From Gammaproteobacteria bacterium (GTDB taxonomy: Bacteria; Pseudomonadota; Gammaproteobacteria; Competibacterales; Competibacteraceae): a stretch of DNA of 36,154 bases. Positions 8,649 through 17,794 of this stretch are shown one piece after another (position 1 is the first letter of the stretch; every line of letters starts with the position of its first letter). The stretch lies in NCBI GenBank assembly GCA_024234995.1, contig JACKNF010000024.1:1-36154 (forward strand). Reading direction: 5' to 3'. A program made the translations under genes and the position numbers. The notes beneath the pieces are model-generated. The model ran no database searches. It had not been told where the DNA came from and saw only the letters and a program-made list of their open reading frames with translations.

Positions 8649-8840
8649 ATCTACTGCTTTACCGAATGCATCCATAATGGCTCTACTATTTGGATCAGCG
8701 TCGGCTCCTGACTGTTTCTGCATCTCCTTCATGATGCCCATAAATCCCTGCAAGATTTGGTCATTTCCCGCTTGAACGGAATAAGGAACAGTCAGTATGA
8801 AAATCCATAATCCGGTGGTTGCGATGTTTTTCAGTTTCAT
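8505..8840 (-). CDS. Small secreted protein with a GDRQGK repeat tail, ended by a stop inside the repeat array
   Basis: A 111-residue protein. It starts with a Sec signal peptide (MKLKNIATT, a hydrophobic core, then VQA|GNDQ at about residue 24). A short helical region follows (about 30-64, LQGFMGIMKEMQ...DAFGKAVDG), then seven six-residue repeats rich in Gly, Asp, Arg, Lys and Gln, probably disordered and cationic. AAGGAG lies nine bases before the ATG. The frame stops at TAG (8505-8507), where CAG stands in other units. Beyond it the repeat continues in frame for about five more units to another TAG at 8376-8378, so an uninterrupted version would be about 154 residues. No family was recognised. 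It lies upstream of pspA on the same strand. Confidence 0.7.
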   Translation of the reverse strand: MKLKNIATTGLWIFILTVPYSVQAGNDQILQGFMGIMKEMQKQSGADADPNSRAIMDAFGKAVDGRDDRQGRGDRQGKGDRQGKGDRQGKGDRQGKGDRQGKGNRQGRDDR

Positions 8841-8877
8841 CTATGAACTCCTTTTTTTAAATTTCAATCGGCTTTAG

Positions 8878-8905
8878 ATAATACACAAGGCATCCTAACT
8901 AGCAA
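8878..8905 (-). promoter_or_regulatory. Likely sigma-70 promoter of the repeat-protein gene
   Basis: On the minus strand TTGCTA (8900-8905) and TATTAT (8878-8883) are separated by 16 nt, about 38 nt upstream of the start at 8840. Confidence 0.45.
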
Positions 8906-9082
8906 GACACATTCCATATATAAGAACTTCCATAAATTTTTAATCTTATAAGATTTCTATTACTTATCGCTATGACAGCATCATATTAGTGATTTACTCG
9001 AATTTTTATAGGCCAAAAGAAAACGCTGCATAGTTACAAATGGGCTGCCAAACCGGCCCAAATTGATCCAAATCACAATATT

Positions 9083-9143
9083 TCTCTTTCCATGAAAGAG
9101 ATCACGCGTTTGACATTCGAGAACCGTGTCATTCTGCTATCAT
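9083..9143 (+). promoter_or_regulatory. Possible suhB promoter with a nearby palindrome
   Basis: TTGACA is at 9110-9115 and an extended -10-like TGCTATCAT at 9135-9143. The 22-nt spacing is too long for an ordinary promoter, so only one of the two elements may be used. An 8-bp palindrome (TCTCTTTC at 9083-9090, GAAAGAGA at 9094-9101) lies just upstream and could bind a regulator. The rest of the 8906-9201 gap shows no gene. Confidence 0.3.
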
Positions 9144-9201
9144 GAAGCCCTGCACCTGATATTATCGGACGCTCGCGTCCTTCAACCAACCCCAACTCAC
9201 C

Positions 9202-9996
9202 ATGCATCCAGTCCTAACCATCGCTAAACGCGCTGCCCTCAGCGCCAGTCGCATCCTGCTCCGCCACTTTGATCACCTTGAACGGCTGAACGTCACTGAA
9301 AAGCAACGTAATGATTTCGTGAGTGAAGCGGATATACAGGCCGAACGGGATATTATTCAGATCCTGCATAAAACCTACCCAAACCACAGTATCTTGGCTG
9401 AAGAAAGCGGGGTGCAAGCAGGGCAAGATGACTATCAGTGGATCATCGACCCCTTGGACGGCACGATCAACTTTCTGCACGGTATTCCACATTTTGCTAT
9501 TTCCATCGCCTTTCGCCACAAAAACCGGCTGGAAGCCGGCGTAGTTTATGATCCAATCCGGCAAGAGATGTTTACCGCATCACGTGGAGAAGGAGCTCAA
9601 ATCAACGACCGGCGCATCCGGGTCGGTGGCGTCAATAGCTTAGAGCATGCCTTGCTCGGTACTGGTTTTCCCTTCCTCCTCCCGCAACGCCAATCCGCCT
9701 ATCTGAGCTTTTTCAATAGCCTGTTTGGCAAGTGCGTGGAGATCCGCCGGGCCGGTACCGCTTCACTTGATCTGTCTTACGTTGCGTCAGGACGATTGGA
9801 CGGTTTCTGGGAAATGAATTTGAAACCCTGGGATATCGGTGCAGGCGTATTACTGGTGCAGGAAGCTGGTGGATTAGTCAGTGATTTCAGTGGCGGCAAC
9901 GACTTCATGAAATCCGGCGATATCATCGCCGGTAATCCCAAGGTATTTAAAGCACTGCTACAGGAGATACAGCCACATCTGCAAGGATCAGGATGA
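9202..9996 (+). CDS. suhB: Inositol-1-monophosphatase family protein SuhB
   Basis: A 264-residue member of the Mg2+-dependent phosphatase family that hydrolyses inositol-1-phosphate and related monoesters. Metal and substrate residues are visible: EE at 67-68, DPLDGT at 83-88 and WDIGAG starting at residue 210. Length and N-terminus (MHPVLTIAKRAA) match bacterial SuhB. In gammaproteobacteria SuhB also joins the NusA/NusG rRNA antitermination complex, so either role is possible. It stands alone on the plus strand and converges on nadE. Confidence 0.95.
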   Translation: MHPVLTIAKRAALSASRILLRHFDHLERLNVTEKQRNDFVSEADIQAERDIIQILHKTYPNHSILAEESGVQAGQDDYQWIIDPLDGTINFLHGIPHFAISIAFRHKNRLEAGVVYDPIRQEMFTASRGEGAQINDRRIRVGGVNSLEHALLGTGFPFLLPQRQSAYLSFFNSLFGKCVEIRRAGTASLDLSYVASGRLDGFWEMNLKPWDIGAGVLLVQEAGGLVSDFSGGNDFMKSGDIIAGNPKVFKALLQEIQPHLQGSG

Positions 9997-9998
9997 AT

Positions 9999-10034
9999 CA
10001 GGTTCCCCGGTAAGACTCTGATATCTGGAACCTG
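9999..10034. terminator. Inverted repeat between convergent suhB and nadE
   Basis: A perfect 8-bp inverted repeat, CAGGTTCC (9999-10006) and GGAACCTG (10027-10034), lies between the two stop codons. There is no T tract on either strand, so termination is plausible from position but not proven. Confidence 0.35.
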
Positions 10035-10041
10035 CTCCTCT

Positions 10042-11676
10042 CTATCGCCGGAACCCGGATGTAATCGGATAACGCCGGTCTCGCCCGAAAGCGCGCGGGG
10101 TAATACGCACCCCTGGCGCAGCTTGACGGCGTTTATATTCATTCAGGATCACCAGTTGAGCCACCCGTTCGACGATATTCCGGTCGAAACCCGCTTCCAC
10201 CAATTCATCCACCGAATGATCCTGCTCCACGTAGCCGTGCAGGATCGTATCCAGCAGATCATAAGGCGGGAGGCTGTCTTGATCCGTTTGGTCAGGGCGC
10301 AGCTCAGCCGATGGCGGACGGTCGATCACCCGCTGAGGAATCACCGGCGACTGCTGGTTACGCCAAACTGCTAACCGGTAAACCATCGTCTTCAGCACAT
10401 CTTTGATCGGTGCAAAACCGCCGGCCATATCTCCATACAGCGTGGAATAGCCAACTGCCGTTTCACTCTTGTTGCCTGTTGTCAACACCAGCTTGCCGGT
10501 TTTATTAGAAATTGCCATTAGCAATACCCCTCGGCAGCGTGCCTGGATATTCTCTTCGGTGCTGTTCACCGGCAAGCCAGCCAGTACCGGTTGCAATATT
10601 TCCAGAAAGACTTGAAATACCGGCTCGATCGGCATGATATGGTATTTTACGCCGAGCGCCCGGGCTTCCTGCTCGGCATCGGTATTGCTCATTTCCGCCG
10701 TATAGCGCGAAGGCATTAACACAGCTTCGACCCGCTCTGCTCCCAAGGCATCGACCGCAATCGCCAGAGTCAGGGCTGAATCAATGCCTCCAGATAATCC
10801 TAATACTGCGCCGGGAAAACCATTCTTTTGCACATAATCCCGTACACCCAACACCAATGCCTGATAAATACCCTCTTCCAGCCCCGATTCTACGGCCACT
10901 TCGCCGGTCTCAGGCTCCACTCCGGTAGCAGATACTGTGAAGTCTACCGGATATAACCCTTCCACAAAGAAGGGCGCGCGCTGAACCAATGCGCCGTCTG
11001 CCCCCACCACCATTGATCCGCCATCGAAAACCAATTCGTCTTGACCACCCAGCAGATTGACATAAATGATGGGAATATGACATTCACGCACGCGGCGGCG
11101 TAATGCCATCAGCCGTTGCTCCCCCTTGCCTGTGTGATACGGTGAGGCATTGAGGTTGACCAAGAGCTGCGCGCCGGCTTCGGCAGCCTGGGCGGCGGGC
11201 CCTGGTAACCAGATATCCTCGCAGATGGTCACCCCTACCCGTACCCCGGCAATCTCAAACACTACGGGATCATCGCCCGGCACGAAATAGCGTTTCTCAT
11301 CGAATACGCTGTAGTTGGGCAGCCATTGTTTGAAATAACGCGCCTGGATCACACCACCCGCCAATACCACAGCCGCGTTGCGCAATCCCGCCGGAGTCGG
11401 CAACGGACAACCGGCCACGACGGCGATACCGTGAATCTCACTGCACAATCGCTGCAATGCTGGATCAACCTGGCGGATGAAGCCCGGACGTAATAATAAG
11501 TCTTCAGGGGGATAGCCGGTCAAAGTCAGTTCCGGAAATACGATCAGATCGGCGCGTAACCGGTCACGAGCATCAACAGCAGCGGTGATAATTTTGCCGG
11601 TATTACCTTGAATATCCCCAACCAGAAAATCCAGCTGGGCCATAACAACCCGAAAAGAGGAAGACGCATCAATCAT
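10042..11676 (-). CDS. nadE: Glutamine-dependent NAD+ synthetase
   Basis: A 544-residue two-domain enzyme making NAD+ from deamido-NAD+, ATP and glutamine. The N-terminal nitrilase-type glutaminase carries the Glu-Lys-Cys triad: E49 in FPELTLTGYPPEDLLL, a Lys near 115 in FKQWLPNYSVFDEKRYF, and a Cys near 150 in VTICEDIW. The C-terminal synthetase has the PP-loop LGLSGGIDSALTLA and the KSETAVGYSTLYGDMAGGF segment. The open frame reaches back to 11763, but that extension crosses the sucCD terminator. The start at 11676 (MIDASSSFRVVMAQLDF) gives the family's usual N-terminus. No strong ribosome binding site is visible at either candidate. Confidence 0.93.
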   Translation of the reverse strand: MIDASSSFRVVMAQLDFLVGDIQGNTGKIITAAVDARDRLRADLIVFPELTLTGYPPEDLLLRPGFIRQVDPALQRLCSEIHGIAVVAGCPLPTPAGLRNAAVVLAGGVIQARYFKQWLPNYSVFDEKRYFVPGDDPVVFEIAGVRVGVTICEDIWLPGPAAQAAEAGAQLLVNLNASPYHTGKGEQRLMALRRRVRECHIPIIYVNLLGGQDELVFDGGSMVVGADGALVQRAPFFVEGLYPVDFTVSATGVEPETGEVAVESGLEEGIYQALVLGVRDYVQKNGFPGAVLGLSGGIDSALTLAIAVDALGAERVEAVLMPSRYTAEMSNTDAEQEARALGVKYHIMPIEPVFQVFLEILQPVLAGLPVNSTEENIQARCRGVLLMAISNKTGKLVLTTGNKSETAVGYSTLYGDMAGGFAPIKDVLKTMVYRLAVWRNQQSPVIPQRVIDRPPSAELRPDQTDQDSLPPYDLLDTILHGYVEQDHSVDELVEAGFDRNIVERVAQLVILNEYKRRQAAPGVRITPRAFGRDRRYPITSGFRR

Positions 11677-11743
11677 TGACTGTACCCGAGTCAAAACAAC
11701 AAAATGGGGGATTATGCAGAATACGATAACGCCTCCACCGCAC

Positions 11744-11789
11744 AAAAAAAGCGCGGGACACAATCGCTTTCGCTATTGCGCCCCGCGCT
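11744..11789 (-). terminator. Strong rho-independent terminator of sucC-sucD
   Basis: On the minus strand AGCGCGGG (11782-11789) pairs with CCCGCGCT (11750-11757). An inner stem closed by a GAAA tetraloop sits between them, and seven T follow (plus-strand A run 11744-11750). It lies 20 nt after the sucD stop. Confidence 0.85.
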
Positions 11790-11808
11790 GAACTCTCAAC
11801 AACAGGTA

Positions 11809-12684
11809 TTAGCTAAAGAAACCCTTCATCGCTGCACCGATATCTGCCGGGGAGCGAACAATCGTAGCGCCCGCGGCTTCCAGGGCTGCAAACTTGTCAG
11901 CAGCAGTACCTTTGCCGCCCATGATAATGGCGCCAGCATGACCCATGCGCTTACCAGGAGGCGCAGTGACGCCCGCGATGTAGGCAACCACCGGCTTCTT
12001 AATGTTAGCCTTAATGAAGGCAGCGCCTTCTTCTTCGGCTGAACCACCAATTTCACCGACCATCACGATGCCTTCGGTTTGCGGGTCATCCTTGAATAAC
12101 TTCAGCACATCGACAAAGCTGACACCGTGGATGGGGTCACCACCAATGCCGATGCAGGTGCTCTGGCCCAAACCGGCCTGGGTGGTCTGCCAGACCGCTT
12201 CATAGGTCAGGGTGCCAGAACGGGAGACGATACCGATCTTGCCGGGCAGATGGATGTGGCCGGGCATGATACCCATCTTGCATTCGCCCGGAGTGATCAC
12301 TCCGGGGCAGTTCGGACCGATTAGATACACATCTGGGTAATTGTTGGTCAGCACCGCTTTCACCTTCAGCATATCCATGACGGGGATACCTTCGGTAATG
12401 CAGGCAATGACCTTGATGCCAGCGTCCGCCGCTTCCAGAATCGCATCGCCAGCAAACGGCGCCGGCACATAGATCATGGTGGCGTTGGCGCCGGTCGCAG
12501 CGACCGCTTCATATACGGTATTGAATACCGGTTTGCCCAGATGGGTGCTGCCCCCTTTGCCGGGGCTGATGCCGCCAACCAGGTTGGTGCCGTAGGCAAT
12601 CGCCTGTTCAGCATGGAAAGTGCCTTGCGAGCCGGTGAAGCCCTGGCAGATCACCTTGGTGTCTTTATTAATCAGAATACTCAT
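11809..12684 (-). CDS. sucD: Succinyl-CoA synthetase alpha subunit
   Basis: A 291-residue subunit binding CoA and carrying the phosphorylated histidine. The N-terminal Rossmann part (VICQGFTGSQGTFHAEQAI) and the active-site GHAGAI motif near residue 246 are intact. With SucC it converts succinyl-CoA, phosphate and a nucleoside diphosphate to succinate, CoA and NTP in the TCA cycle. It follows sucC by 45 nt on the same strand and is closed by the terminator at 11744-11789. The 2-oxoglutarate dehydrogenase genes that often precede sucCD are not here; pilS lies upstream instead, divergently oriented. Confidence 0.97.
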   Translation of the reverse strand: MSILINKDTKVICQGFTGSQGTFHAEQAIAYGTNLVGGISPGKGGSTHLGKPVFNTVYEAVAATGANATMIYVPAPFAGDAILEAADAGIKVIACITEGIPVMDMLKVKAVLTNNYPDVYLIGPNCPGVITPGECKMGIMPGHIHLPGKIGIVSRSGTLTYEAVWQTTQAGLGQSTCIGIGGDPIHGVSFVDVLKLFKDDPQTEGIVMVGEIGGSAEEEGAAFIKANIKKPVVAYIAGVTAPPGKRMGHAGAIIMGGKGTAADKFAALEAAGATIVRSPADIGAAMKGFFS

Positions 12685-12729
12685 GGTCGTCTGGTTCTCT
12701 CTGTTCGTGGAAGCCGAAAGCGCGCCGGA

Positions 12730-13893
12730 TCACTTCGCGGCGGCGACCGCCTGCATGGCGGCGTCGGTGAGATCGTCAGCAGCGATAATGTTCATACCGG
12801 ATTTGGCCAGCATTTCGCGGCCCGCTTCCACATTAGTGCCTTGCAAGCGCACGACCACAGGTAGCGTCAGGCCCACTTCCTTAACAGCGGTGATAATGCC
12901 CTCAGCAATGGTATCGCAGCGGACAATGCCGCCAAAGATGTTGACCAGAATCGCCTTCACCTTGGAGGAGGACAGGATCAGCTTAAACGCGCGGGCCACG
13001 CGGTCTGCCGTCGCGCCACCGCCGACATCCAGGAAGTTAGCCGGTTCGCCGCCATGCAGCTTGATGACGTCCATGGTCGCCATCGCCAAACCGGCACCGT
13101 TGACCATGCAACCAATGCTGCCGTCTAGGGCAACGTAATTTAGGCCGATCTCATGAGCGATATGTTCACGCTCGTCTTCCTGAGTGGGATCACGCATTTC
13201 AGCGGTATCCTTGTGCCGGTACAAGGCGTTGTCATCCAGACTGACCTTGGCATCCAACGCCATGACCTGGCCGTCGGCAGTCACGATCAGCGGATTGATC
13301 TCGACCATACTGCAATCTTTCTGGACGAACAGGTTGTAAACACCGCTCACCACTTTGACCAGCTGGTCGACTTCCTTCTTACCCATGCCCATCTTAAAAC
13401 CCAGATCGCGGGCCTGATAGGGCTGGATGCCGGCGGCCGGATCGACCGTCAGAGTCAGAATCTTCTCCGGTGTCTTGGCAGCGACTTCCTCAATATCCAT
13501 ACCACCTTCGGAGGAACCGATCAGGATGACGCGCTTCTTGCTGCGATCCACCAGGCAGCTCAGATAATATTCCTTGGCGATGTCCACGCCATCCTGGATC
13601 AATAGCTGGTGAACCTTGACGCCTTCCGCGCCAGTCTGTTTGGTCACCAAGGTCGAACCCAGCAGGCGGCCGGACACTTCCTCAACATCCTGGATGGTGC
13701 GAACAAACTTGACGCCGCCGGCTTTGCCGCGGCCGCCCGCGTGGACCTGGGCCTTTACCACCCAAGGTCCGCCTTCGCGCACCTGCTTGGCGGCTTCGAT
13801 CGCTTCCTGCTGGGAAGTGACCTTGATGCCCTTGGGAATCGCCACGCCAAATTGCTGGAGAAGTTCTTTTGCTTGGTATTCGTGCAGGTTCAT
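12730..13893 (-). CDS. sucC: Succinyl-CoA synthetase beta subunit (ADP-forming type)
   Basis: A 387-residue subunit. It begins MNLHEYQAKELLQQFGV, the normal N-terminus; a second ATG 12 nt upstream abuts the AGGGAG sequence, leaving no spacer, and was not chosen. The ATP-grasp domain (KAQVHAGGRGKAGGVKF near residues 45-61) and the C-terminal CoA-ligase domain (NIFGGIVRCD) are both present. It forms the nucleotide-binding half of the TCA-cycle succinyl-CoA synthetase and is first in the sucC-sucD operon. About 195 nt separate it from the divergent pilS. Confidence 0.97.
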   Translation of the reverse strand: MNLHEYQAKELLQQFGVAIPKGIKVTSQQEAIEAAKQVREGGPWVVKAQVHAGGRGKAGGVKFVRTIQDVEEVSGRLLGSTLVTKQTGAEGVKVHQLLIQDGVDIAKEYYLSCLVDRSKKRVILIGSSEGGMDIEEVAAKTPEKILTLTVDPAAGIQPYQARDLGFKMGMGKKEVDQLVKVVSGVYNLFVQKDCSMVEINPLIVTADGQVMALDAKVSLDDNALYRHKDTAEMRDPTQEDEREHIAHEIGLNYVALDGSIGCMVNGAGLAMATMDVIKLHGGEPANFLDVGGGATADRVARAFKLILSSSKVKAILVNIFGGIVRCDTIAEGIITAVKEVGLTLPVVVRLQGTNVEAGREMLAKSGMNIIAADDLTDAAMQAVAAAK

Positions 13894-14088
13894 GGTGGAG
13901 TACATCTCCCTCTTGTGTTGAAGAGGGCATTGTATCCTGAAAAACCCTAATCATCATAATACTGACTACGAGATTCTCCACGAACGATCAAACGGCCCAT
14001 GAAAATCAGCCCATATTGCGTTCATAGCGATTAGAATAACGCGATATCGCCGCCCTATCGAGAAGTTGCTGCCACGCACCGTTCTGTA

Positions 14089-15789
14089 ATGACTCTACCC
14101 TACTTACCCATTAATTCAGCCGCTGACCGCTTCGTGGACCGCCGCCATCTATGGCTCGTGTTCCGGGCCACTAGTATTTACCGGCTGATCCTGGCGGCAT
14201 TGCTGCTGGTGGCGTTTGTGCTGGATGAACAAAACCGGTTGTTCGGCCAGCAGGAACCATGGCTGTTTCTGGGTACCGCAGCCATCTACATGATGTTAGC
14301 GGTCATTTCGATTGCAGGCAGCTACTGGCGGCAACCTCGATTATCGGTTCAGGTCCACCTGCAAATGCTCATTGACCTGACAGCACTGACCATCATGATC
14401 AACGCCTCAGGCGGACTGGCCAGTAGCTTAAACAGTCTACTGATCGCCGCAGTCGCTGCCAGCGCTATTTTACTACCGTTGATCTCAGCGCTGCTTGCCG
14501 CTGCACTGGGTTTTTTCCTGCTGATTGCCTCCTGGCTGATAGATCGCTGGCAAGCTGCCGATACACAGGCTCGACTAGGACATGGATTAGATCCTTGGAC
14601 CGGTTTCTGGGATCATCTGGGGAATACCAGCGATGACTGGGTCCGGCTAGGGATACTCGGTTCCATGTTGTTTATTGCTGCCGGGCTGACCCATGCCTTG
14701 GCTGAACGCGCCCGGCGCAGCGAGGCGCTGGCGCGGCAACGAACCTGGGAGTTGCTGGAAGTTGCTGAGCTAAACCAGGGAATTATCCGCCATTTACAAA
14801 ACGGCGTAGTAGTGGTCGATGTCGCCGGGCGGCTCGAATTACTCAACGACACTGCCCGCGAATGGCTCGACATCCAGAATGCCGAGCCAGGCACTCCCCT
14901 ACGTGAATTATCGCCGGCGTTAAGTCAACGTCTCGAATGCTGGTTGCAGGATAGCGGTCCTGATATCTCCCCTTTCCGGCCTGCTGAATATCGCCCGGAA
15001 TTAATTCCACGCTTTACCCGGCTGAGCGGCCGCCAAGCAGCCAGCGTTTTAATTCTACTGGAAGACTCTGATCAGACAGCTGCCCAGCTACAGCAAATCA
15101 AGTTAGCGGCATTAGGACGGCTGACCGCCAGCATCGCCCATGAAATCCGCAACCCGCTGGCGGCGATCAGTCACGCCGTTCAATTGTTAGAAGAGTCGAC
15201 CAGCGCTAACACCAGCGACCAGCGGCTGGCCCGGATCGCCCATGACAATGTCAAGCGTGCTAACCGCATCATCGGCGACGTTCTCGACCTGGCACGGCGC
15301 GACCGTATAAAGCCGGAGCGGGTTGCTCTAGCATCATGGCTGGAAACACTCCATGAAGAATTGTTGAGAAGTTTGGACGGCCCGCTGCCCGAGTGGCATC
15401 AACAGATCGATCCAGCCGGCCTGACTGTCGTTTTTGATCCTCATCAGTTACGGCAAGTGCTCTGGAATCTGTGCGCTAATGCTTACCAGCATGGAGTCCG
15501 TTCAGGCGAGACACCCCAAGTTGAACTGCGGGCTGGTCAGGAAAACAGCCATGGCCGGCCATTCCTTGAGGTGCGCGATGCTGGACCTGGCATTACCGCA
15601 GAGAACATTACCCACCTATTCGAACCTTTTTTCACTACTCGGGCCAAGGGTACCGGCCTGGGCCTGTATCTAGCCCGGGAATTGTGCGAGGCCAACCGCG
15701 CTCAGTTGCAATATCTGCCGATCGCCGAAGGCGGCAGTTGTTTTCGCATCAACTTCGCTCCCACCCATTCCACACTGGAGAAGGATTAA
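14089..15789 (+). CDS. pilS: Type IV pilus sensor histidine kinase PilS
   Basis: A 566-residue membrane kinase. About six hydrophobic helices lie within residues 25-215, then a PAS-like domain (about 235-330, HLQNGVVVVDVAGRLELLND). The H box follows, with phospho-acceptor H351 in SIAHEIRNPL. The ATPase domain has N box (NLCANAYQH), G1 (DAGPGI), F box (FEPFFTTR) and G2 (GTGLGLYLAREL). There is no HAMP domain, which is normal for PilS. In Pseudomonas PilS senses inner-membrane pilin and controls pilA through PilR. It overlaps pilR by one base. No strong ribosome binding site precedes the ATG. No pilin genes are in the window. Confidence 0.92.
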   Translation: MTLPYLPINSAADRFVDRRHLWLVFRATSIYRLILAALLLVAFVLDEQNRLFGQQEPWLFLGTAAIYMMLAVISIAGSYWRQPRLSVQVHLQMLIDLTALTIMINASGGLASSLNSLLIAAVAASAILLPLISALLAAALGFFLLIASWLIDRWQAADTQARLGHGLDPWTGFWDHLGNTSDDWVRLGILGSMLFIAAGLTHALAERARRSEALARQRTWELLEVAELNQGIIRHLQNGVVVVDVAGRLELLNDTAREWLDIQNAEPGTPLRELSPALSQRLECWLQDSGPDISPFRPAEYRPELIPRFTRLSGRQAASVLILLEDSDQTAAQLQQIKLAALGRLTASIAHEIRNPLAAISHAVQLLEESTSANTSDQRLARIAHDNVKRANRIIGDVLDLARRDRIKPERVALASWLETLHEELLRSLDGPLPEWHQQIDPAGLTVVFDPHQLRQVLWNLCANAYQHGVRSGETPQVELRAGQENSHGRPFLEVRDAGPGITAENITHLFEPFFTTRAKGTGLGLYLARELCEANRAQLQYLPIAEGGSCFRINFAPTHSTLEKD

Positions 15790-17222
15790 TGGATGCCTGC
15801 AATGCATTAATTGTGGATGATGAAGCCGACATCCGCGAACTGATCGAAATGACTTTGCTACCGCTAGGCGTAACTTGCCTGCCAGCAGAAAACTTGAGCG
15901 AGGCGCGCGCCCTGCTCAAACGTCAGCCGTTCAGCTTTTGCATTACCGATCTGCGGTTGCCCGACGGTAATGGGTTGGATCTGGTCGCGCACATTCAAAA
16001 GCACTATGCCAATTTGCCAGTAGCAGTGATCACCGCCCATGGTAATGTCGAGAGCGCAGTGGAAGCACTCAAAATGGGAGCTTTTGATTTCGTTCCCAAA
16101 CCCTTTGAAGTAGCGGTACTGCGCAATATGGTCACAACCGCGCTGCGGCTGAACCGCAGCGGGGAAAGCCGTTCTGGCGAAAGCCGTCCCATTTTACTTG
16201 GCCAGTCACCGGTGATGGCGGAGGTTCGAGCGTTAATCGCCAAACTGGCACGCAGCCAAGCACCTATCCTGATCAACGGCGAGTCAGGCACCGGCAAAGA
16301 ATTGGCCGCTCGACTAATCCATTTGTCGGGACCTAGAGCCGACAAGCCGTTTGTGCCGGTCAATTGCGGGGCAATTCCTGAACACCTTATGGAAAGCGAG
16401 TTCTTCGGTTATAAAAAAGGCAGTTTCACCGGCGCGACCCAAGACAAAGGTGGACTGTTCCAGGCGGCGCAGGGCGGCACCCTGTTCCTGGACGAAGTTG
16501 CGGAACTGCCAGCGCATATGCAGGTAAAATTGCTGCGAGCAATCCAGGAGCGGGCAGTGCGTCCGGTGGGCGCGCCGGTAGAAATCGCTACCGACGTGCG
16601 CATTTTAAGCGCCACACATAAAAGTCTGACAACACTTGTTCAAGACGGCATCTTCCGCCAGGATTTGTTCTACCGGCTGAATGTCATCCAGATGCGGCTG
16701 CCAAGTTTGCGTGAGCATCCCGAAGATATCCCGGAACTGGCTGAGGCCATTCTTAACCGGCTGAGTCACGACACCAGTGAGACGTCACCCAAACTAGCGC
16801 CAACAGCCCTAGCCACACTGCGAACCTATGCGTTTCCAGGAAATATTCGCGAGTTAGAAAATATTCTGGAACGAGCTTTTACTCTCTGTGAAGGCGATGT
16901 GATCCAGGCCGAGGATTTGCTGCTGCCAACCAGAGAATCCACCCCGCTCCGTCTATCGCCAGTCACTACGCCTGCCCAAGACGCGATGTCTGCCGACCTG
17001 TTGCCTGATCTGCCTGCGCCGATCGATTTCGAACCTAAGACAGTGCCTTATCCCTCGGCGCCGATCGTGAGCGATTTAGAAGGCTATTTAGAAAATCTGG
17101 AAAAGGCAGCGATCATGCGCGCACTGGAAGCGACCCGCTACAACAAGACTGCTGCCGCAGAAAAGCTGGGCATCAGCTTCCGGGCGCTGCGATATCGGCT
17201 CAAGAAGTTGGGATTGGATTGA
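15789..17222 (+). CDS. pilR: Sigma-54-dependent type IV pilus regulator PilR
   Basis: A 477-residue response regulator. The receiver has D10/D11 and phospho-acceptor D54 (CITDLRLPDGNG). The AAA+ domain has Walker A GESGTGKE and the sigma-54 contact loop in its GSFTGA form. A linker with several prolines leads to a Fis-type helix-turn-helix (TAAAEKLGISFRALRYRLKK). The start is the ATG in TAATG, overlapping the pilS stop by one base; longer frames read into pilS. It is expected to activate sigma-54 pilin promoters after phosphorylation by PilS. Compared with the regulator at 833-2215 it is G+C-rich and typical of the chromosome. Confidence 0.94.
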   Translation: MDACNALIVDDEADIRELIEMTLLPLGVTCLPAENLSEARALLKRQPFSFCITDLRLPDGNGLDLVAHIQKHYANLPVAVITAHGNVESAVEALKMGAFDFVPKPFEVAVLRNMVTTALRLNRSGESRSGESRPILLGQSPVMAEVRALIAKLARSQAPILINGESGTGKELAARLIHLSGPRADKPFVPVNCGAIPEHLMESEFFGYKKGSFTGATQDKGGLFQAAQGGTLFLDEVAELPAHMQVKLLRAIQERAVRPVGAPVEIATDVRILSATHKSLTTLVQDGIFRQDLFYRLNVIQMRLPSLREHPEDIPELAEAILNRLSHDTSETSPKLAPTALATLRTYAFPGNIRELENILERAFTLCEGDVIQAEDLLLPTRESTPLRLSPVTTPAQDAMSADLLPDLPAPIDFEPKTVPYPSAPIVSDLEGYLENLEKAAIMRALEATRYNKTAAAEKLGISFRALRYRLKKLGLD

Positions 17223-17242
17223 AAAATTTATATTTTAATATA

Positions 17243-17794
17243 TTAGCTACGACTGGGATTACGCCACAACACTTCGAGGCCGCTTTCGTCACGCACGATA
17301 ACCCGGCACAGCACAAATAACAGATCCGATAGCCGGTTTAGATAAACCCGCGCCGGCTCATTGACCGTTTCCTCCCGTGCCAGCGAGATAATCCGCCGTT
17401 CAGCACGCCGGCAGATTGCCCGCGCCATATGGCAATCTGCCGCTCCCTGACCGCCGCCTGGTAGAATAAACTCTTTCAGTGGAGGTAATTGTTCATTGAA
17501 ATTATTCAACATAGCTTCCAACCCGGCCACGTTCTCGTCCTTGACCGCTTGATAACCGGGAATGCTTATCTCCCCGCCCAGATCAAATAACCGGTGCTGA
17601 ACCTCCTGCAAACAATCACGCACTGGCCCTCGCAGATCATGTGTCAGCACCCGCCCGATGGCACAGTTTAACTCGTCTACTGCGCCAATGGCCTCGATGC
17701 GCGGACAGTCTTTCGCTACCCGGTTGCCATCGCCTAACCCGGTCGTACCCTGATCACCCGTTCGCGTGTAGATTTTGGAAAGCCGATTACCCAT
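17243..17794 (-). CDS. Cob(I)alamin adenosyltransferase, PduO type
   Basis: A 183-residue protein of the PduO/MMAB family, which transfers the adenosyl group of ATP to cob(I)alamin to make adenosylcobalamin. The N-terminal ATP-binding motif IYTRTGDQGTTGLGDG, the DELNCAIG segment and the C-terminal RAERR...NRLSDLLFVL helices are all present. AAGGAAAA lies a few bases before the ATG. It is transcribed alone and converges on pilR with only 20 nt between the stops. No cobalamin biosynthesis genes or cobalamin riboswitch are nearby. Confidence 0.93.
   Translation of the reverse strand: MGNRLSKIYTRTGDQGTTGLGDGNRVAKDCPRIEAIGAVDELNCAIGRVLTHDLRGPVRDCLQEVQHRLFDLGGEISIPGYQAVKDENVAGLEAMLNNFNEQLPPLKEFILPGGGQGAADCHMARAICRRAERRIISLAREETVNEPARVYLNRLSDLLFVLCRVIVRDESGLEVLWRNPSRS

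Noticed and set aside
8331..8711. Plus-strand open frames through the repeat array
   Set aside because: They exist because the 18-bp unit lacks stops in several frames; the minus-strand frame has a signal peptide and ribosome binding site, while these do not.
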